53,164 nucleotides of DNA from Sporolactobacillus inulinus. GTDB lineage: Bacteria > Bacillota > Bacilli > Bacillales > Sporolactobacillaceae. The notes below the pieces were generated by a model. The model was not told the origin of the DNA. It saw only the letters and a program-made list of their open reading frames with translations, and made no database searches. Both the position numbers and the translations under genes were made by a program. Below, one piece after another: positions 8,090 to 20,146 of the stretch; the stretch's first letter is position 1, and every line of letters starts with the position of its first letter. The stretch is from positions 1 to 53,164 of the forward strand of contig NZ_BJMS01000019.1 in assembly GCF_006539285.1 (NCBI RefSeq), given 5' to 3'.

Positions 8090-9295
8090 ATGAAACATGT
8101 TTTAGTTTTAGGAGGATATTCAACCGCGCACAAACTGATAAAAAATTCCAACGAATTTGAAATTAGCATCATGAACTACACTAATAAGATTAAGAAATAT
8201 TATAATAAATTATACACTAGAGTTTTTACCTTTAATACAGATGACAAAAAAAGTTCTTGGGTCGATTTTGCTAAAAAATTGAACTCAATAAAAAAAATCG
8301 ACTTTGTTATTACCCTAGATGATAACCTTCAAAATATTGCTGTAGAAATTTGTTATGAATTAGGAATTCATTATCCTTACAATAAGTTAACTCTCTCTCT
8401 ATTAAATGACAAATTAAAGATGAGGGAATTCTTGGCTAGCAAGCAATTTGAATACGTTCAATCGAAAAAAATCAAATCTTTTGAAGACATCGTAAACTTT
8501 AAAAAGAATATAAATCAGAATTTCATAATTAAACCTGTAAATGGCGAAGGGAGTAAGTCTATTATAAAGGTAACTTCTAAGACCGATTGTAAGGTAATAT
8601 ACGAAGAAATGGTTACTAAATATCCTAACCAACAGTATTTTTTAGAAGAATACCTGGAGGGCCTTGAGTACAGTGTTGAATCATATTCTGAAAACGGAGC
8701 TCATAAAATATTTGGAATAACAGAAAAATCAAAAGACGAAAATTTTATAGAATCTAGACATATCGTCCCAGCCCCACTGAGTCTAGAACTTACCAATACA
8801 ATAATTAAATATGTAAAAAGCTTTCTTGATACTATTTCATTTTCTGAGGGACCCGCTCACACAGAGGTTATTGTAACAGATAAGGGGCCAAGAATAGTAG
8901 AGAGCCAACCTAGAGTGGGAGGCGATATGATTACTGATTTATACAAAACAATATCTAATAACAACATTTTAGAAAAAATTTTGTTTGGATTATTAGGAAA
9001 AAAAGTATTAAATGATATTCCAGTTATACTATATCCTTATTCCAGGTATGCTGCTGTTGGCTTCATTTCGCCACAACAGGGGCTCGTAAAAAAAATATCT
9101 ATAGATGAAAATGGCTTCAAAAAAAACAAAGTATACGATTATAAAATATTTGTCACAGAAGGGCAATATTCTTCCGGACAAAAAGATAGTTTTGGTAGAT
9201 TGGCACAAGTTCTTGTGACAGGAGATTCCTATGATGAAGTTAAAAAGAATGTAGACAGTGCTATTAAAAATATTGTCATAACTCTTGAAAAATAA
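8090..9295 (+). CDS. ATP-grasp ligase (carboxylate-amine ligase type)
   Basis: The start is placed at ATG 8090 (MKHVLVLGGYS), preceded by GGAG with 8 nt spacing. The in-frame GTG at 8081 lies in the ribosome-binding site. The 401-residue protein has an N-terminal Rossmann-like part with the GGYS loop (1-110) and then the ATP-grasp domain. That domain shows FIIKPVNGEGSKSI (phosphate-binding loop), FLEEYLEGLEYSVE (adenine hinge) and TEVIVTDKGPRIVESQPRVGGD (metal-binding Glu and Asn/Gln-equivalent region). Family members join a carboxylate to an amine through an acyl phosphate, as in dipeptide or amino-acid ligases of antibiotic pathways. It is AT-rich like the NRPS operon and was probably divergent from it before the IS3 insertion, so a shared pathway is likely but not proven. 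Confidence 0.8.
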   Translation: MKHVLVLGGYSTAHKLIKNSNEFEISIMNYTNKIKKYYNKLYTRVFTFNTDDKKSSWVDFAKKLNSIKKIDFVITLDDNLQNIAVEICYELGIHYPYNKLTLSLLNDKLKMREFLASKQFEYVQSKKIKSFEDIVNFKKNINQNFIIKPVNGEGSKSIIKVTSKTDCKVIYEEMVTKYPNQQYFLEEYLEGLEYSVESYSENGAHKIFGITEKSKDENFIESRHIVPAPLSLELTNTIIKYVKSFLDTISFSEGPAHTEVIVTDKGPRIVESQPRVGGDMITDLYKTISNNNILEKILFGLLGKKVLNDIPVILYPYSRYAAVGFISPQQGLVKKISIDENGFKKNKVYDYKIFVTEGQYSSGQKDSFGRLAQVLVTGDSYDEVKKNVDSAIKNIVITLEK

Positions 9296-9604
9296 TAGAA
9301 GCTCGAGGAGCATGAATATATCCGCCATGGCACTCAGGCTCTGATTGCCGGATTTTTCTATCGGCGACGGTCAAGTCACGGCTCAGTGCGGCCAGACGCA
9401 CAAAGCCGAGGATCTTCTGGCTTTTCATGGAAACCTTGGCTGAACGCTATAAAACCTATCAAAAAATCAAGATTGTCTGGGATAATCTTAACATCCACCA
9501 CGACGATCCCACAAAACGCTGAACAACCTTTAATGCCGCTCATGACAATAAGTTTGAATTTCACTATACACCGATTCATGCTTCCTGGGTGAACCGTAAG
9601 CGTC
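9296..9604 (+). pseudogene. IS630-family transposase remnant
   Basis: Conceptual reading through frameshifts and a stop gives LEEHEYIRHGTQALIAGF, then IFWLFMETLAERYKTYQKIK, VWDNLNIHHDDPTKR, stop, and FEFHYTPIHASWVNR. These are landmarks of the IS630/Tc1 DDE_3 domain (the Asp in WDNLNIH and the PxHASWxN region before the final Glu). It directly abuts the ATP-grasp gene and is cut by the IS66 remnant on its right. Confidence 0.75.
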
Positions 9605-9960
9605 AAATAATGGACACCTTCTCTTGATCAGTCAAGCATGCGATAATGCCTCTATCAAATGATCTGGAGGATGATCCATGACGCGTATCGAGTTACAAAA
9701 TCTTTGGCAAGAGCGCATGAAAGATTTTGAGAAAAGTGAACAGAACGGCAAAGAATGGTGTTCGACACAAGGAATTTCACTCAGTCAATTTCGATATTGG
9801 CGACGTAAGCTAAGATTGATGCCAGCGACACCTTCAACGCATTCATGGATGACCATGGATTTTGATCGTGCACAGAAACAAGAGAGTCTTTTTGTCCATC
9901 TTGGAATTTCAAGGATCGAGGTCCACGCCGGGTTCGATCCGGATCTTTTGTCCATTTTCT
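9597..9960 (+). mobile_element. IS66-family remnant
   Basis: It begins with GTAAGCGTC, which resembles IS66 terminal repeats (GTAAGCG...), immediately after the IS630 homology. It carries the small accessory gene tnpA, then switches to non-IS sequence around 9950-9970. The tnpB and tnpC genes are absent. Confidence 0.6.
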
Positions 9961-10004
9961 GTAATCCTTCGCTTCTGCAATCGAATCTTTCTTTAATCGC
10001 ATGA
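9678..10004 (+). pseudogene. IS66 accessory protein TnpA-like, C-terminally replaced
   Basis: The 108-residue frame starts MTRIELQNLWQERMKDFEKS after a GGAGG ribosome-binding site. It has the IS66 TnpA signature of short helices with EWCSTQGISLSQFRYWRRKL. Homology ends near FDPDLLS. The last 20 or so residues come from the strand opposite the DUF3139-like gene, so the junction lies at about 9950-9970. It is not functional as a mobile element without tnpB/tnpC. Confidence 0.7.
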
Positions 10005-10530
10005 ATTCTTTTTCATTGTAGACTTCACGAATTTTTGCATCTTTATAATTCCTAAAGTCGCTATCCTTAAAAACAGAAAAAAGCAGAAAGTCATGTGTAT
10101 CAAGGTTATAACTATAGGTATATTTGCTGTCCTTTTTAAAGTGGATCTCATAATAATAACCGCCCATTTTCAGATCCGGAAATGCCCTGTATCTGGCAAT
10201 GTCTGCGGTGGAAAATCCTTGCTTTGCCAGGTAATTTATGAAGAATGGATAGGTTTGAGTAGCTGTCCAGGGATAAACATATAGCCAGTTAACATAGGGA
10301 ATCGCGGATAGAATTAGGCAAATCAGCCATTTCCAGCATTGCCTCCAGGAGCGATAACAGTAAATCGTCAGTCCGTTAATGAACAAGAAGAGAAGTGTGA
10401 AAATAATGGTTGCTGCAAGCATACTGTTAGAAAAATCAATAAACGAATGCAGACCAACATAATTGTTCAGCGAGAAATAATAAAGGGTGAGCATGAGAAA
10501 TAGAATGAGGAGGCGTTTTAAATGGTTCAC
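9781..10530 (-). pseudogene. DUF3139-like membrane protein, 3' end replaced by IS66 sequence
   Basis: A GTG start at 10530 is preceded by GGAAGG. The protein has three hydrophobic segments (about residues 5-22, 37-56 and 68-82). A soluble C-terminal part follows (NYLAKQGFSTADIARYRAFPDLKMGGYYYEI) resembling the small DUF3139 proteins of Bacillales. From about residue 190 the frame runs into the antisense of IS66 tnpA, so the natural C-terminus is lost and the remaining about 60 residues are junk. Function of the family is unknown. Confidence 0.55.
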
Positions 10531-10616
10531 TATCAGTACCTTCCGTTCTTTTTCGTTTATTGTAATCTATTTTTCACGAGGAAAACCCGCATACTTTATC
10601 GATAAGTCCGCATATT

Positions 10617-10704
10617 TTGATGCGCGGTCACGCATCAATCCGCACGTCATTCAAAACCACCCGAGTGAATGGGTGGTTCGCTTACTCCAAATGCGGTTTT
10701 GAAT
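10617..10704. other. cluster of inverted repeats between a truncated gene and an IS256 element
   Basis: A perfect 8-bp hairpin (TTGATGCG/CGCATCAA, 10617-10638) is followed by a two-level structure. The outer arms are ATTCAAAACC (10649-10658) and GGTTTTGAAT (10695-10704). The inner arms are AACCACCC and GGGTGGTT (10655-10662, 10671-10678), which share a few bases with the outer arm. It could be the end of a lost IS200/IS605-type element or a structured RNA. No gene is seen in 10531-10817. Confidence 0.5.
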
Positions 10705-10825
10705 CATCAACCTTGTGCTTAAATGGACACTTCGGCTGCACGTTTGATGCACTGTCTTTTGCCTGATCAGAAATCACATTCGTTCGTTACCTGGAACAGA
10801 ATCGAGGCGAAAAATGGTGTTCGTC

Positions 10826-12322
10826 GGGAATGTAATTTATTTTGTGTAAATGAATGATTTCCTGAATACAGTTAAAACTGTTATTGCTCTTACCTGACAG
10901 GGGGATAGAGCGCTGCTGGAGAGCAACTCGAGCACCTGTCAGGGTTCAGCTGAAAAAGGGGAGAGAATCACTCTCTTCTTTTATTTTGCCCTTTTTTAGG
11001 AGAACTTAAAGCGTTAAACTCAAACGTCATAAATCCTTGTCTGGATAGCCACTCGTAAAGCGATCCCCAAACATGATCTCAAGTTGCGCTTTGCATTCGA
11101 TCCATCCGGGAATGGGGTTGTTCCACTTCTTCGTAATATCCATGGTTGCCAGATAGATAATTTTTCTTAGGGAGTCATCGGTCGGATAAGCATTTTTTGA
11201 TTTGGTTACTTTTCTAAGTTGACGATGGAACCCTTCGACTGTATTCGTCGTGTAGATCATCTTACGTATTGCAGGTGGATACTCGAAATAAGCGGTCAGT
11301 TCCATCCAGTTGGTTTCCCAGGAATCAATGACTCTAGGATATTTATCAGCCCAATTATTCTTAACATCTTCAAACGCAAGTTTGGCTTGATCAAGCGTAA
11401 AAGCCTTGTAAACTTTTTTCATATCCTCAAGAAAAACCCTACGGTTTTTCGTGGGAATATATTTGACACTGTTGCGTAATTGATGGATCACACAGAGCTG
11501 AATACGTGTCTGTGGAAAGACGGTATTAATGGCTTCGGAGAAGCCGGAAAGCCCGTCTTTACAAGCAATTAGGATGTCTTCGATACCGCGACTCTTCAGG
11601 TCATTGCATACACTGAGCCAGAAGCTGGCGCTCTCATTCTCGCCGACCCAAATGCCGAGTATGTCTTTCATCCCTTCGGTATTGATGCCAAGGACTGTAT
11701 ACGCAGCCTTATTAATAATGCGATGATCCTGCTTCACTTTGAAATGGATGGCGTCTAAATAAACGATCGTGTAGACCCTCTCCAAGGGGCGAGAATGCCA
11801 ATCATAGATGGCTGGAATGATCTTATCTGTAACCTTGCTCACCATGGCAGGTGAAACGCTGATTCCGTAAATATCACGCATATGATCCTCGATATCTCGG
11901 GTCGACATTCCCTTAGCATAAAGAGCAATAATTTGATGATCAAGCCCGTTTAAAGCTGTCTCGTGCTTCTTGATAATCTGTGGCTCAAACTTCCCATTTC
12001 GGTCCCTTGGAACATCTAGAGTCGTGGTTCCAAACTTGGATTTGATGGTCTTCTTACTGTAACCATTCCGGCTGTTTCCCGAGTGAATACCATCTACAGC
12101 ATGCTTTGAATAGCCAAGATGGTGCTCCATCTCAGCCTCAAAAATAATCTGGAGAGTGTCCTTAAAAAGGTCTCGAATCATCGTTTGAATATCATCGACA
12201 CTTTCACATTGGCTGGCAAGTTCACGAATCGTCATGTCACCGTAGTAACGGTAGTTTTGCATAAATGGTCAGCTCCTTTTAGAGGTAAGTATTACCATTT
12301 ACACAAAGTCAAATACGTTCTC
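10826..12322 (-). mobile_element. intact IS256-family insertion sequence with 8-bp target duplication
   Basis: The two ends are imperfect 27-bp inverted repeats (22 of 27 positions match), both containing TTTGTGTAAATG. The element is flanked on both sides by TGTTCGTC (10818-10825 and 12323-12330), fitting the 8-9-bp duplications of IS256 elements. The length is 1497 bp with one transposase gene. Intact ends, duplication and gene suggest recent activity. Confidence 0.9.
11027..12262 (-). CDS. IS256-family transposase
   Basis: The 411-residue protein is full length for the Mutator/IS256 family (about 390-410). It has the zinc-finger-less N-terminal part ending RNGYSKKTIKSKFG and DVPRDRNGKFEP. 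The catalytic core includes YLDAIHFKVK (first Asp), LIACKDGLSGF (second Asp), CVIHQLRNS (the conserved C-x2-H) and YTTNTVEGFHRQLRK (Glu in NxVEGF). A ribosome-binding site AAAGGAG lies upstream of the ATG at 12262. It catalyses movement of its own element through an excised circle in characterised relatives. No frame disruption is visible. Confidence 0.95.
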   Translation of the reverse strand: MQNYRYYGDMTIRELASQCESVDDIQTMIRDLFKDTLQIIFEAEMEHHLGYSKHAVDGIHSGNSRNGYSKKTIKSKFGTTTLDVPRDRNGKFEPQIIKKHETALNGLDHQIIALYAKGMSTRDIEDHMRDIYGISVSPAMVSKVTDKIIPAIYDWHSRPLERVYTIVYLDAIHFKVKQDHRIINKAAYTVLGINTEGMKDILGIWVGENESASFWLSVCNDLKSRGIEDILIACKDGLSGFSEAINTVFPQTRIQLCVIHQLRNSVKYIPTKNRRVFLEDMKKVYKAFTLDQAKLAFEDVKNNWADKYPRVIDSWETNWMELTAYFEYPPAIRKMIYTTNTVEGFHRQLRKVTKSKNAYPTDDSLRKIIYLATMDITKKWNNPIPGWIECKAQLEIMFGDRFTSGYPDKDL

Positions 12323-12365
12323 TGTTCGTCCGTCTTATGAGTCTTTAATTAAATCTGGCGAGAGT

Positions 12366-12590
12366 AAATAAGCGGAGATTTTCCGGTTATTTGTATCCTG
12401 GCACTTGTTTCACAGGTACATAAGGGTAATTTTTCCGCTTATGCACAGAAAAACCCTCCATTTTCACGTTTTTCGATTCGATAAGCGGGATTTCTCCGTC
12501 TATTTAAGCAATTTTTTCATTCATTTTCTAATTAAGCGGAATTTTTCCGTCTATTTCTCAGATTGGGCGCTTACCTGATCGCCCAACCGT
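12366..12590. repeat. dispersed 225-bp repeat, copy 1, with four internal sub-units
   Basis: Four about 22-bp sub-units (consensus TAAGCGG-A-TTTT-CCG-TAT, with GCGGA/TCCG dyad character) start at 12369, 12421, 12482 and 12533. The segment is nearly collinear with a second copy at 52864-53089, sharing CCATTTTCACGTTTTT and GATTGGGCGCTTA. It ends with a TTGGGCG/CGCCCAA hairpin. It contains no protein-coding frame. The rest of 12331-12730 holds only the pyr terminator. Confidence 0.8.
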
Positions 12591-12668
12591 ACAGTACGAA
12601 CCGGGAATCAGCACCTTATATGACTGATCATCATACCAGCAAGGCACAACCTAAACTTTCTTTTCTTG

Positions 12669-12700
12669 TAAAAAAAGAGCCTCTAATGAAGAGAGGCTCC
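12669..12700 (-). terminator. intrinsic terminator of the pyr operon
   Basis: On the minus strand GAGCCTCT and AGAGGCTC form a stem followed by a run of seven U (A run at 12670-12676). It lies 30 bp after the pyrE stop. Confidence 0.85.
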
Positions 12701-12730
12701 TAACGAGAATATAAATCTTATATGTTTCCT

Positions 12731-13356
12731 TTATTTCTTTTGCGCGCGCCAATCTTCTGATGTTGGATCCGCATACCACAGTTTAAGCTGTTCAAGCTGT
12801 GCACCGCTGATCTTGCCCTGTTCCTCAGCCAGATGAATCAACGTATCAAAATCGGTAAGTGTATTTAATGCTACGTCCTCATTTTCAAAATTAATGGTTG
12901 CTTGCGGTAATTGATATGTAAAAATAGCGGCAACGCCAAGTACTTCTGCTTCCGCTGCTTCAACCGCTTGAACTGCGGTTAATACACTTCCGCCGGTTGA
13001 AATCAGATCATCAATGACAACGACTTTCTGCCCCGGATTAATGATTCCTTCAATTTGCTTTTTTCGTCCATGTGATTTTGCTGAAGAACGAATATAAGCC
13101 ATCGGCAGATTCATTTTTTCAGCAATCAGTGCCGCATGCGGGATTCCTGCCGTTGCTGTTCCGGCAATCACTTCTGCATCCGGATAATTCTCTTTAATGA
13201 GTGCCACAAATGCATCGATCACATCGCCGCGAACGTCTGGGTAAGCCAGTGTCAGTCGATTGTCGCAGTATACCGGTGATTTGATGCCGGATGCCCAAGT
13301 AAATGGATCTTCCGGGCTCAGCACCACTGCATTTATTTTTAGAAGCTGTTCTGCGA

Positions 13357-13375
<19 letters not shown>
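12731..13375 (-). CDS. pyrE: orotate phosphoribosyltransferase
   Basis: It converts orotate and PRPP to orotidine 5'-monophosphate, the fifth step of UMP synthesis. The 214-residue protein shows the PRPP-binding loop VVVIDDLISTGGS (about residues 113-125) and the early FTWASGIKSPVYCDNR substrate region. I start at ATG 13375, preceded by a GGGGG ribosome-binding site. A TTG at 13390 in frame overlaps that site. The start lies 19 nt inside the end of pyrF, so translation is coupled. It is the last gene of the operon and is followed by a terminator. Confidence 0.97.
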
Positions 13376-15768
<2,393 letters not shown>

Positions 15769-15772
<4 letters not shown>

Positions 15773-18700
15773 TCGCCGACACCCGCTTTTTGTTCGATTC
15801 TCTTCGATGCCGTATGGTCTTCCATCTGCGGCATACACTCGGTTTGAAACGCGAGCGATTCAAGAACCGTCAGCAGAGCCTCAGTTGTATCCAGCGATGT
15901 GAGACAAACCACACCGTTTTCAACAGACTCGCGCCGGATTCGGAATCCGTCCCGCGCCGGACGCGAGCCGCGCGTCAAGGTGTTCACGACAAATTGCGCA
16001 CCGCCATGGCGGATGACGTCCAGCAGATTCGGCGCTTCCCCGCCAATTTTATTGACAGCGGTCACCGGTAGATGCCGTTCAGAAATCAGAGCAGCGGTGC
16101 CTTCCGTTGCCAAGATGTTGTAACCAATATCATAGAAGCGTTTAACCAATGCCAACGCTTCTTCTTTATCTTTGTCGGCAATCGTAAACAACACCGATCC
16201 ATGCGACGGAATCGTCATTCCGCTGGCCAGCAATCCTTTGTACAATGCTTTTTCGAGAGTTACGTCCTGACCCATTACTTCACCGGTTGACTTCATTTCA
16301 GGACCGAGCGTCACATCAACCCTGCGCAATTTTGCAAAAGAGAATACCGGTACTTTTACAAACACGCCCCGCTGCGGTTGCGGATGAATCCCCGTCTTAT
16401 AGCCAAGCGATTTCAGCGTTTCGCCGAGAATCAGTTTGGTCGCCACCTTGGCCATTGGTACTCCGGTAATTTTGCTTAAGAATGGAACGGTACGGCTGGC
16501 ACGCGGATTCACTTCAATGACGTACACATGCGCTTTGTGAATGACAAACTGTATGTTTAGCATACCGACAACCTTTAAGCCGCGTGCGATTTTAATCGCT
16601 GTATCGATGACTTCTTGCTTCACAGCCTCACTCAATGTTTGCGTCGGATAAACGGCAATCGAGTCTCCGGAGTGTACACCGGCACGTTCGATATGTTCCA
16701 TGATGCCGGGGATATAGACGTTCTCACCATCCGACAATGCATCAAGCTCTATTTCTGTGCCAACAAGGTAGCGGTCAACCAGTACCGGATGATCCGGATT
16801 TATCAAAACGGCATGATCCATATAATGCTTAAGCGAGGTTTCGTTATAAACGATTTCCATCGCGCGGCCACCCAGCACATAAGAAGGACGCACCAGTACC
16901 GGGTAGTCGAGCTTATTAGCGATTTTTACCGCTTCTTCTGTGGAAAATGCCGTATTTCCGGCAGGATGATCGACATTCAGCTTAAGCAGTAATTGTTCAA
17001 ACCGATCACGGTCTTCAGCCTGATCCATCGCATCTAAGGTCGTTCCAAGAATCTTTACACCATTGGCTGCTAAACCTGATGCAAGATTGATGGCCGTCTG
17101 GCCGCCGAATTGGACAACGACGCCCTTCGGTTTTTCCAAATCGATCACGTTCATGACATCTTCAAGGGTCAGTGGTTCAACGTACAGTTTATCGGAAACA
17201 CTGAAGTCGGTCGAAACGGTTTCCGGATTGTTGTTGATCATAATTGCTTCGTAGCCTTGTTCTTTAATTGCCCAGACCGCATGCACCGTCGCGTAATCAA
17301 ACTCGACTCCTTGCCCAATCCGAATCGGTCCCGAGCCGAGCACAATCACACTTTCCCTTTTCGAAACAAGCGATTCATTTTCATCTTCGTAGCTGCTGTA
17401 ATAATAAGGGGTTTCCGACTCAAATTCGCCGGCACAAGTATCCACCATCTTGTATACAGGAATAATGCGGTGTTCTTTACGCCACTTTGTAATCGCTGTT
17501 TCCGTTACTTTCCAGCACTGAGCGATTTTCCAATCGGAAAAACCGTGTTCTTTTGCCAGACGCAGCACTCGTTCATCATAAGGAGCTTCTTTAAGCTGCC
17601 CTTCAAGCGCGACGATGTTGGCGATTTTGCTGAGGAAGAAGCGATCAATATGCGTGCACGCCCAAATTTCTTCAATATCGGCACCGCGCCTCAATGCTTC
17701 TGCAATGAGAAACAGTCTGCGATCATCTTTTTTCTTGATGATATTGAACAAGTCTTCCATGCTCATTTCGTCGGTTTCTTTCAGTTCCAGATGTAGCGTA
17801 CCGTTTTCAAGTGAACGGACCGCCTTTAAAATCGATTCTTCAAAGTTGCGCCCCATGGCAAGCACTTCACCGGTCGCTTTCATCTGTGTACCGAGGGTTC
17901 GTTTTGCATCATCAAATTTATCAAATGGCCAGCGCGGAATTTTGGTCACAACATAATCCAAGGTTGGTTCGAAGCTCGCATAGGTCGTTCCGGTCACCGC
18001 ATTCTTGATTTCGTCGAGATGATAGCCGGCGGCAATTTTTGCTGCGACTTTGGCGATCGGGTACCCTGTCGCTTTAGAAGCGAGTGCCGAAGAACGGCTG
18101 ACGCGTGGATTGACTTCAATAATGTAATAGCGGTCGCTGCTGGGATCTTGAGCAAGCTGTACATTGCACCCGCCTTCGATTTTCAAAGCACGCACAATCT
18201 TTAGCGATACACTTCTTAAGTGCTGCAAATCGCGATCGCTCAATGTCTGGCAAGGCGCAGTAACGATCGAATCCCCCGTATGAATCCCTACAGGATCAAT
18301 ATTTTCCATGTGGCAGACGGCTATTGCGCCGTCATTTGCATCCCGCATCACTTCAAATTCGATTTCTTTGTAACCGGCAATGCTCTTCTCAATTAAGACT
18401 TGATGAACCGGGCTCAGCTTTAATCCATTTTCTGCAATCGTATTGAGTTCTTCATCGGTCGTCGCAATTCCGCCGCCTGTACCGCCTAGTGTAAATGCCG
18501 GGCGGATGATCACCGGAAGCTTCACCTTCTCAACGAAAGTCCGTGCTTCTTCAAGGCTCGTAACAATCTCACTTGGCGGAACCGGTTCACCAAGCGCAAT
18601 CATCAGATTGCGGAATTTCTCGCGATCCTCCGCCTGTTCGATGCTTTCGAGATTGGTACCAAGCAGTTGGACATGCAGTTCATCTAGGATACCGGTTTGA

Positions 18701-19008
18701 TGCAGCTGAACGGCAAGATTTAATCCGGTTTGGCCGCCTAATGTGGCTAGCAGTCCATCCGGGTGTTCTTTCCGAATAATTTTACTTACAAATTCAACCG
18801 TCAGCGGTTCAATGTAGACACGGTCAGCAATGTCAGTATCCGTCATAATCGTCGCTGGATTCGAATTGACGAGAACAACTTCAAAGCCTTCTTCTCTTAA
18901 TGATTGACACGCTTGTGTTCCTGAATAATCAAATTCTGCAGCTTGTCCGATGATAATCGGCCCGGACCCAATGACCAGTACTTTTTTTATATCTGTACGC
19001 TTAGGCAA
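15769..19008 (-). CDS. carB: carbamoyl-phosphate synthase large subunit
   Basis: It makes carbamoyl phosphate from bicarbonate, two ATP and ammonia delivered from CarA. Two ATP-grasp halves follow one another ([21 protein letters not shown] near the start, [20 protein letters not shown] near residue 550). A C-terminal allosteric MGS-like domain follows (about 935 on). The 1079-residue length is typical. I choose TTG 19008 ([14 protein letters not shown]), with AAAGAGG 9 nt upstream, over GTG 19017. The start overlaps the carA stop by 8 nt. As in other pyr operons it would be the UMP-regulated enzyme (B. subtilis pyrAB). Confidence 0.95.
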
Positions 19009-20092
19009 GCGAAGCACCCTCTTTCTTGTTCGATTCGATCATGCTGAGAAATTCATCAAATAGGTCTTGGCTGTCGTCCGGCCCTGGTGATGCTTCTGGA
19101 TGGTACTGGACGCTGAATGCCGGATATTTTGTGTGGCGAAGTCCTTCAATCGTACCGTCATTGATGGCGCGATGGGTAATTTCCAAATCAGTGCCGACAA
19201 GAGATTCAGGTTCTACGGTGAATCCGTGATTTTGTGAGGTGATCACAAATTTTCCAGATCGAAGATTCTTAACCGGATGATTGACACCGCGATGTCCAAA
19301 ACGCATTTTCACTGTGTTTGCACCCGAGGCTAGTGCAAACAGCTGATGACCGAGACAGATTCCAAAAAGCGGGACTTTCCCGAGTAGTTCATGAACAGTA
19401 TCAATCGCTTCGGGAACTTCCTTAGGATCTCCAGGTCCGTTGCTTAAAAGCACACCGTCAGGATTTAACTTAAGAATATCGTGAGCTGAGGTTTGATAAG
19501 GAACAATGATCACATCAAGATTACGCTTGATACACTCGCGAAGGATCCCTTGTTTTGCGCCAAAATCAACGAGAACGACCCGTGCACCTGACCCAGGTGC
19601 CACGTATGCTGATTTTGTTGATACACGACTGATTTGATCGGTCGGGAGCGGCCATTTTTTCAATTGTTCTGCTACAGCTGACGGATCTGCATCCGCAGAA
19701 ACAATTTTTCCGCGTAATGTACCATGCTCGCGAATGATCTTGGTTAATTTTCTTGTATCAATTCCCTCAATGCCTGGAACATCATACTCATCCAGCCACT
19801 CGCTCAATGATTTTTCCTTTTGCCAATGAGAAGGCGTCTTTGATACTTCCTTTACAATAAGCCCTGAGATGCTTGGTCGTGCTGATTCGTTATCTGAGCG
19901 ATTAATCCCGTAGTTGCCGATGAGCGGATAGGTCATGGTCACAATCTGACCACAGTAAGACGGATCAGTAATTAATTCCTGATAACCGGTCATTCCTGTA
20001 TTAAAGACGACTTCGCCTTTCATTTCAGAGCTGCTTCCAAATCCTTCACCGATAAATGATGCACCATTTTCCAAAACCAACTGTCTTTTCAA
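19001..20092 (-). CDS. carA: carbamoyl-phosphate synthase small (glutaminase) subunit
   Basis: It hydrolyses glutamine and channels ammonia to CarB. The 363-residue protein has the N-terminal CPSase small-chain domain ([25 protein letters not shown]). A class I amidotransferase follows with nucleophile Cys in [11 protein letters not shown] and His/Glu in [10 protein letters not shown] choose TTG 20092, preceded by AAAGGAG with 9 nt spacing and aligned with the MKR start of the B. subtilis protein. The open frame extends to 20146 without family similarity. Only 54 bp separate it from pyrB, the place where pyrC usually sits. Confidence 0.95.
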   Translation of the reverse strand: MKRQLVLENGASFIGEGFGSSSEMKGEVVFNTGMTGYQELITDPSYCGQIVTMTYPLIGNYGINRSDNESARPSISGLIVKEVSKTPSHWQKEKSLSEWLDEYDVPGIEGIDTRKLTKIIREHGTLRGKIVSADADPSAVAEQLKKWPLPTDQISRVSTKSAYVAPGSGARVVLVDFGAKQGILRECIKRNLDVIIVPYQTSAHDILKLNPDGVLLSNGPGDPKEVPEAIDTVHELLGKVPLFGICLGHQLFALASGANTVKMRFGHRGVNHPVKNLRSGKFVITSQNHGFTVEPESLVGTDLEITHRAINDGTIEGLRHTKYPAFSVQYHPEASPGPDDSQDLFDEFLSMIESNKKEGASLA

Positions 20093-20146
20093 TGAATTGT
20101 ACTCCTTTCGAATAACGAACTCAGAGGTCTTTGTTTCAATGACCAC

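Noticed and set aside
12369-12554. Possible CRISPR array from evenly spaced 22-bp units
   Set aside because: Units are too divergent, only four, spacing varies from 51 to 61 bp, the intervening sequences are conserved between copies, and no cas genes are present.
17110-17796. 228-codon plus-strand frame
   Set aside because: It is the antisense shadow of carB, whose motifs are complete.
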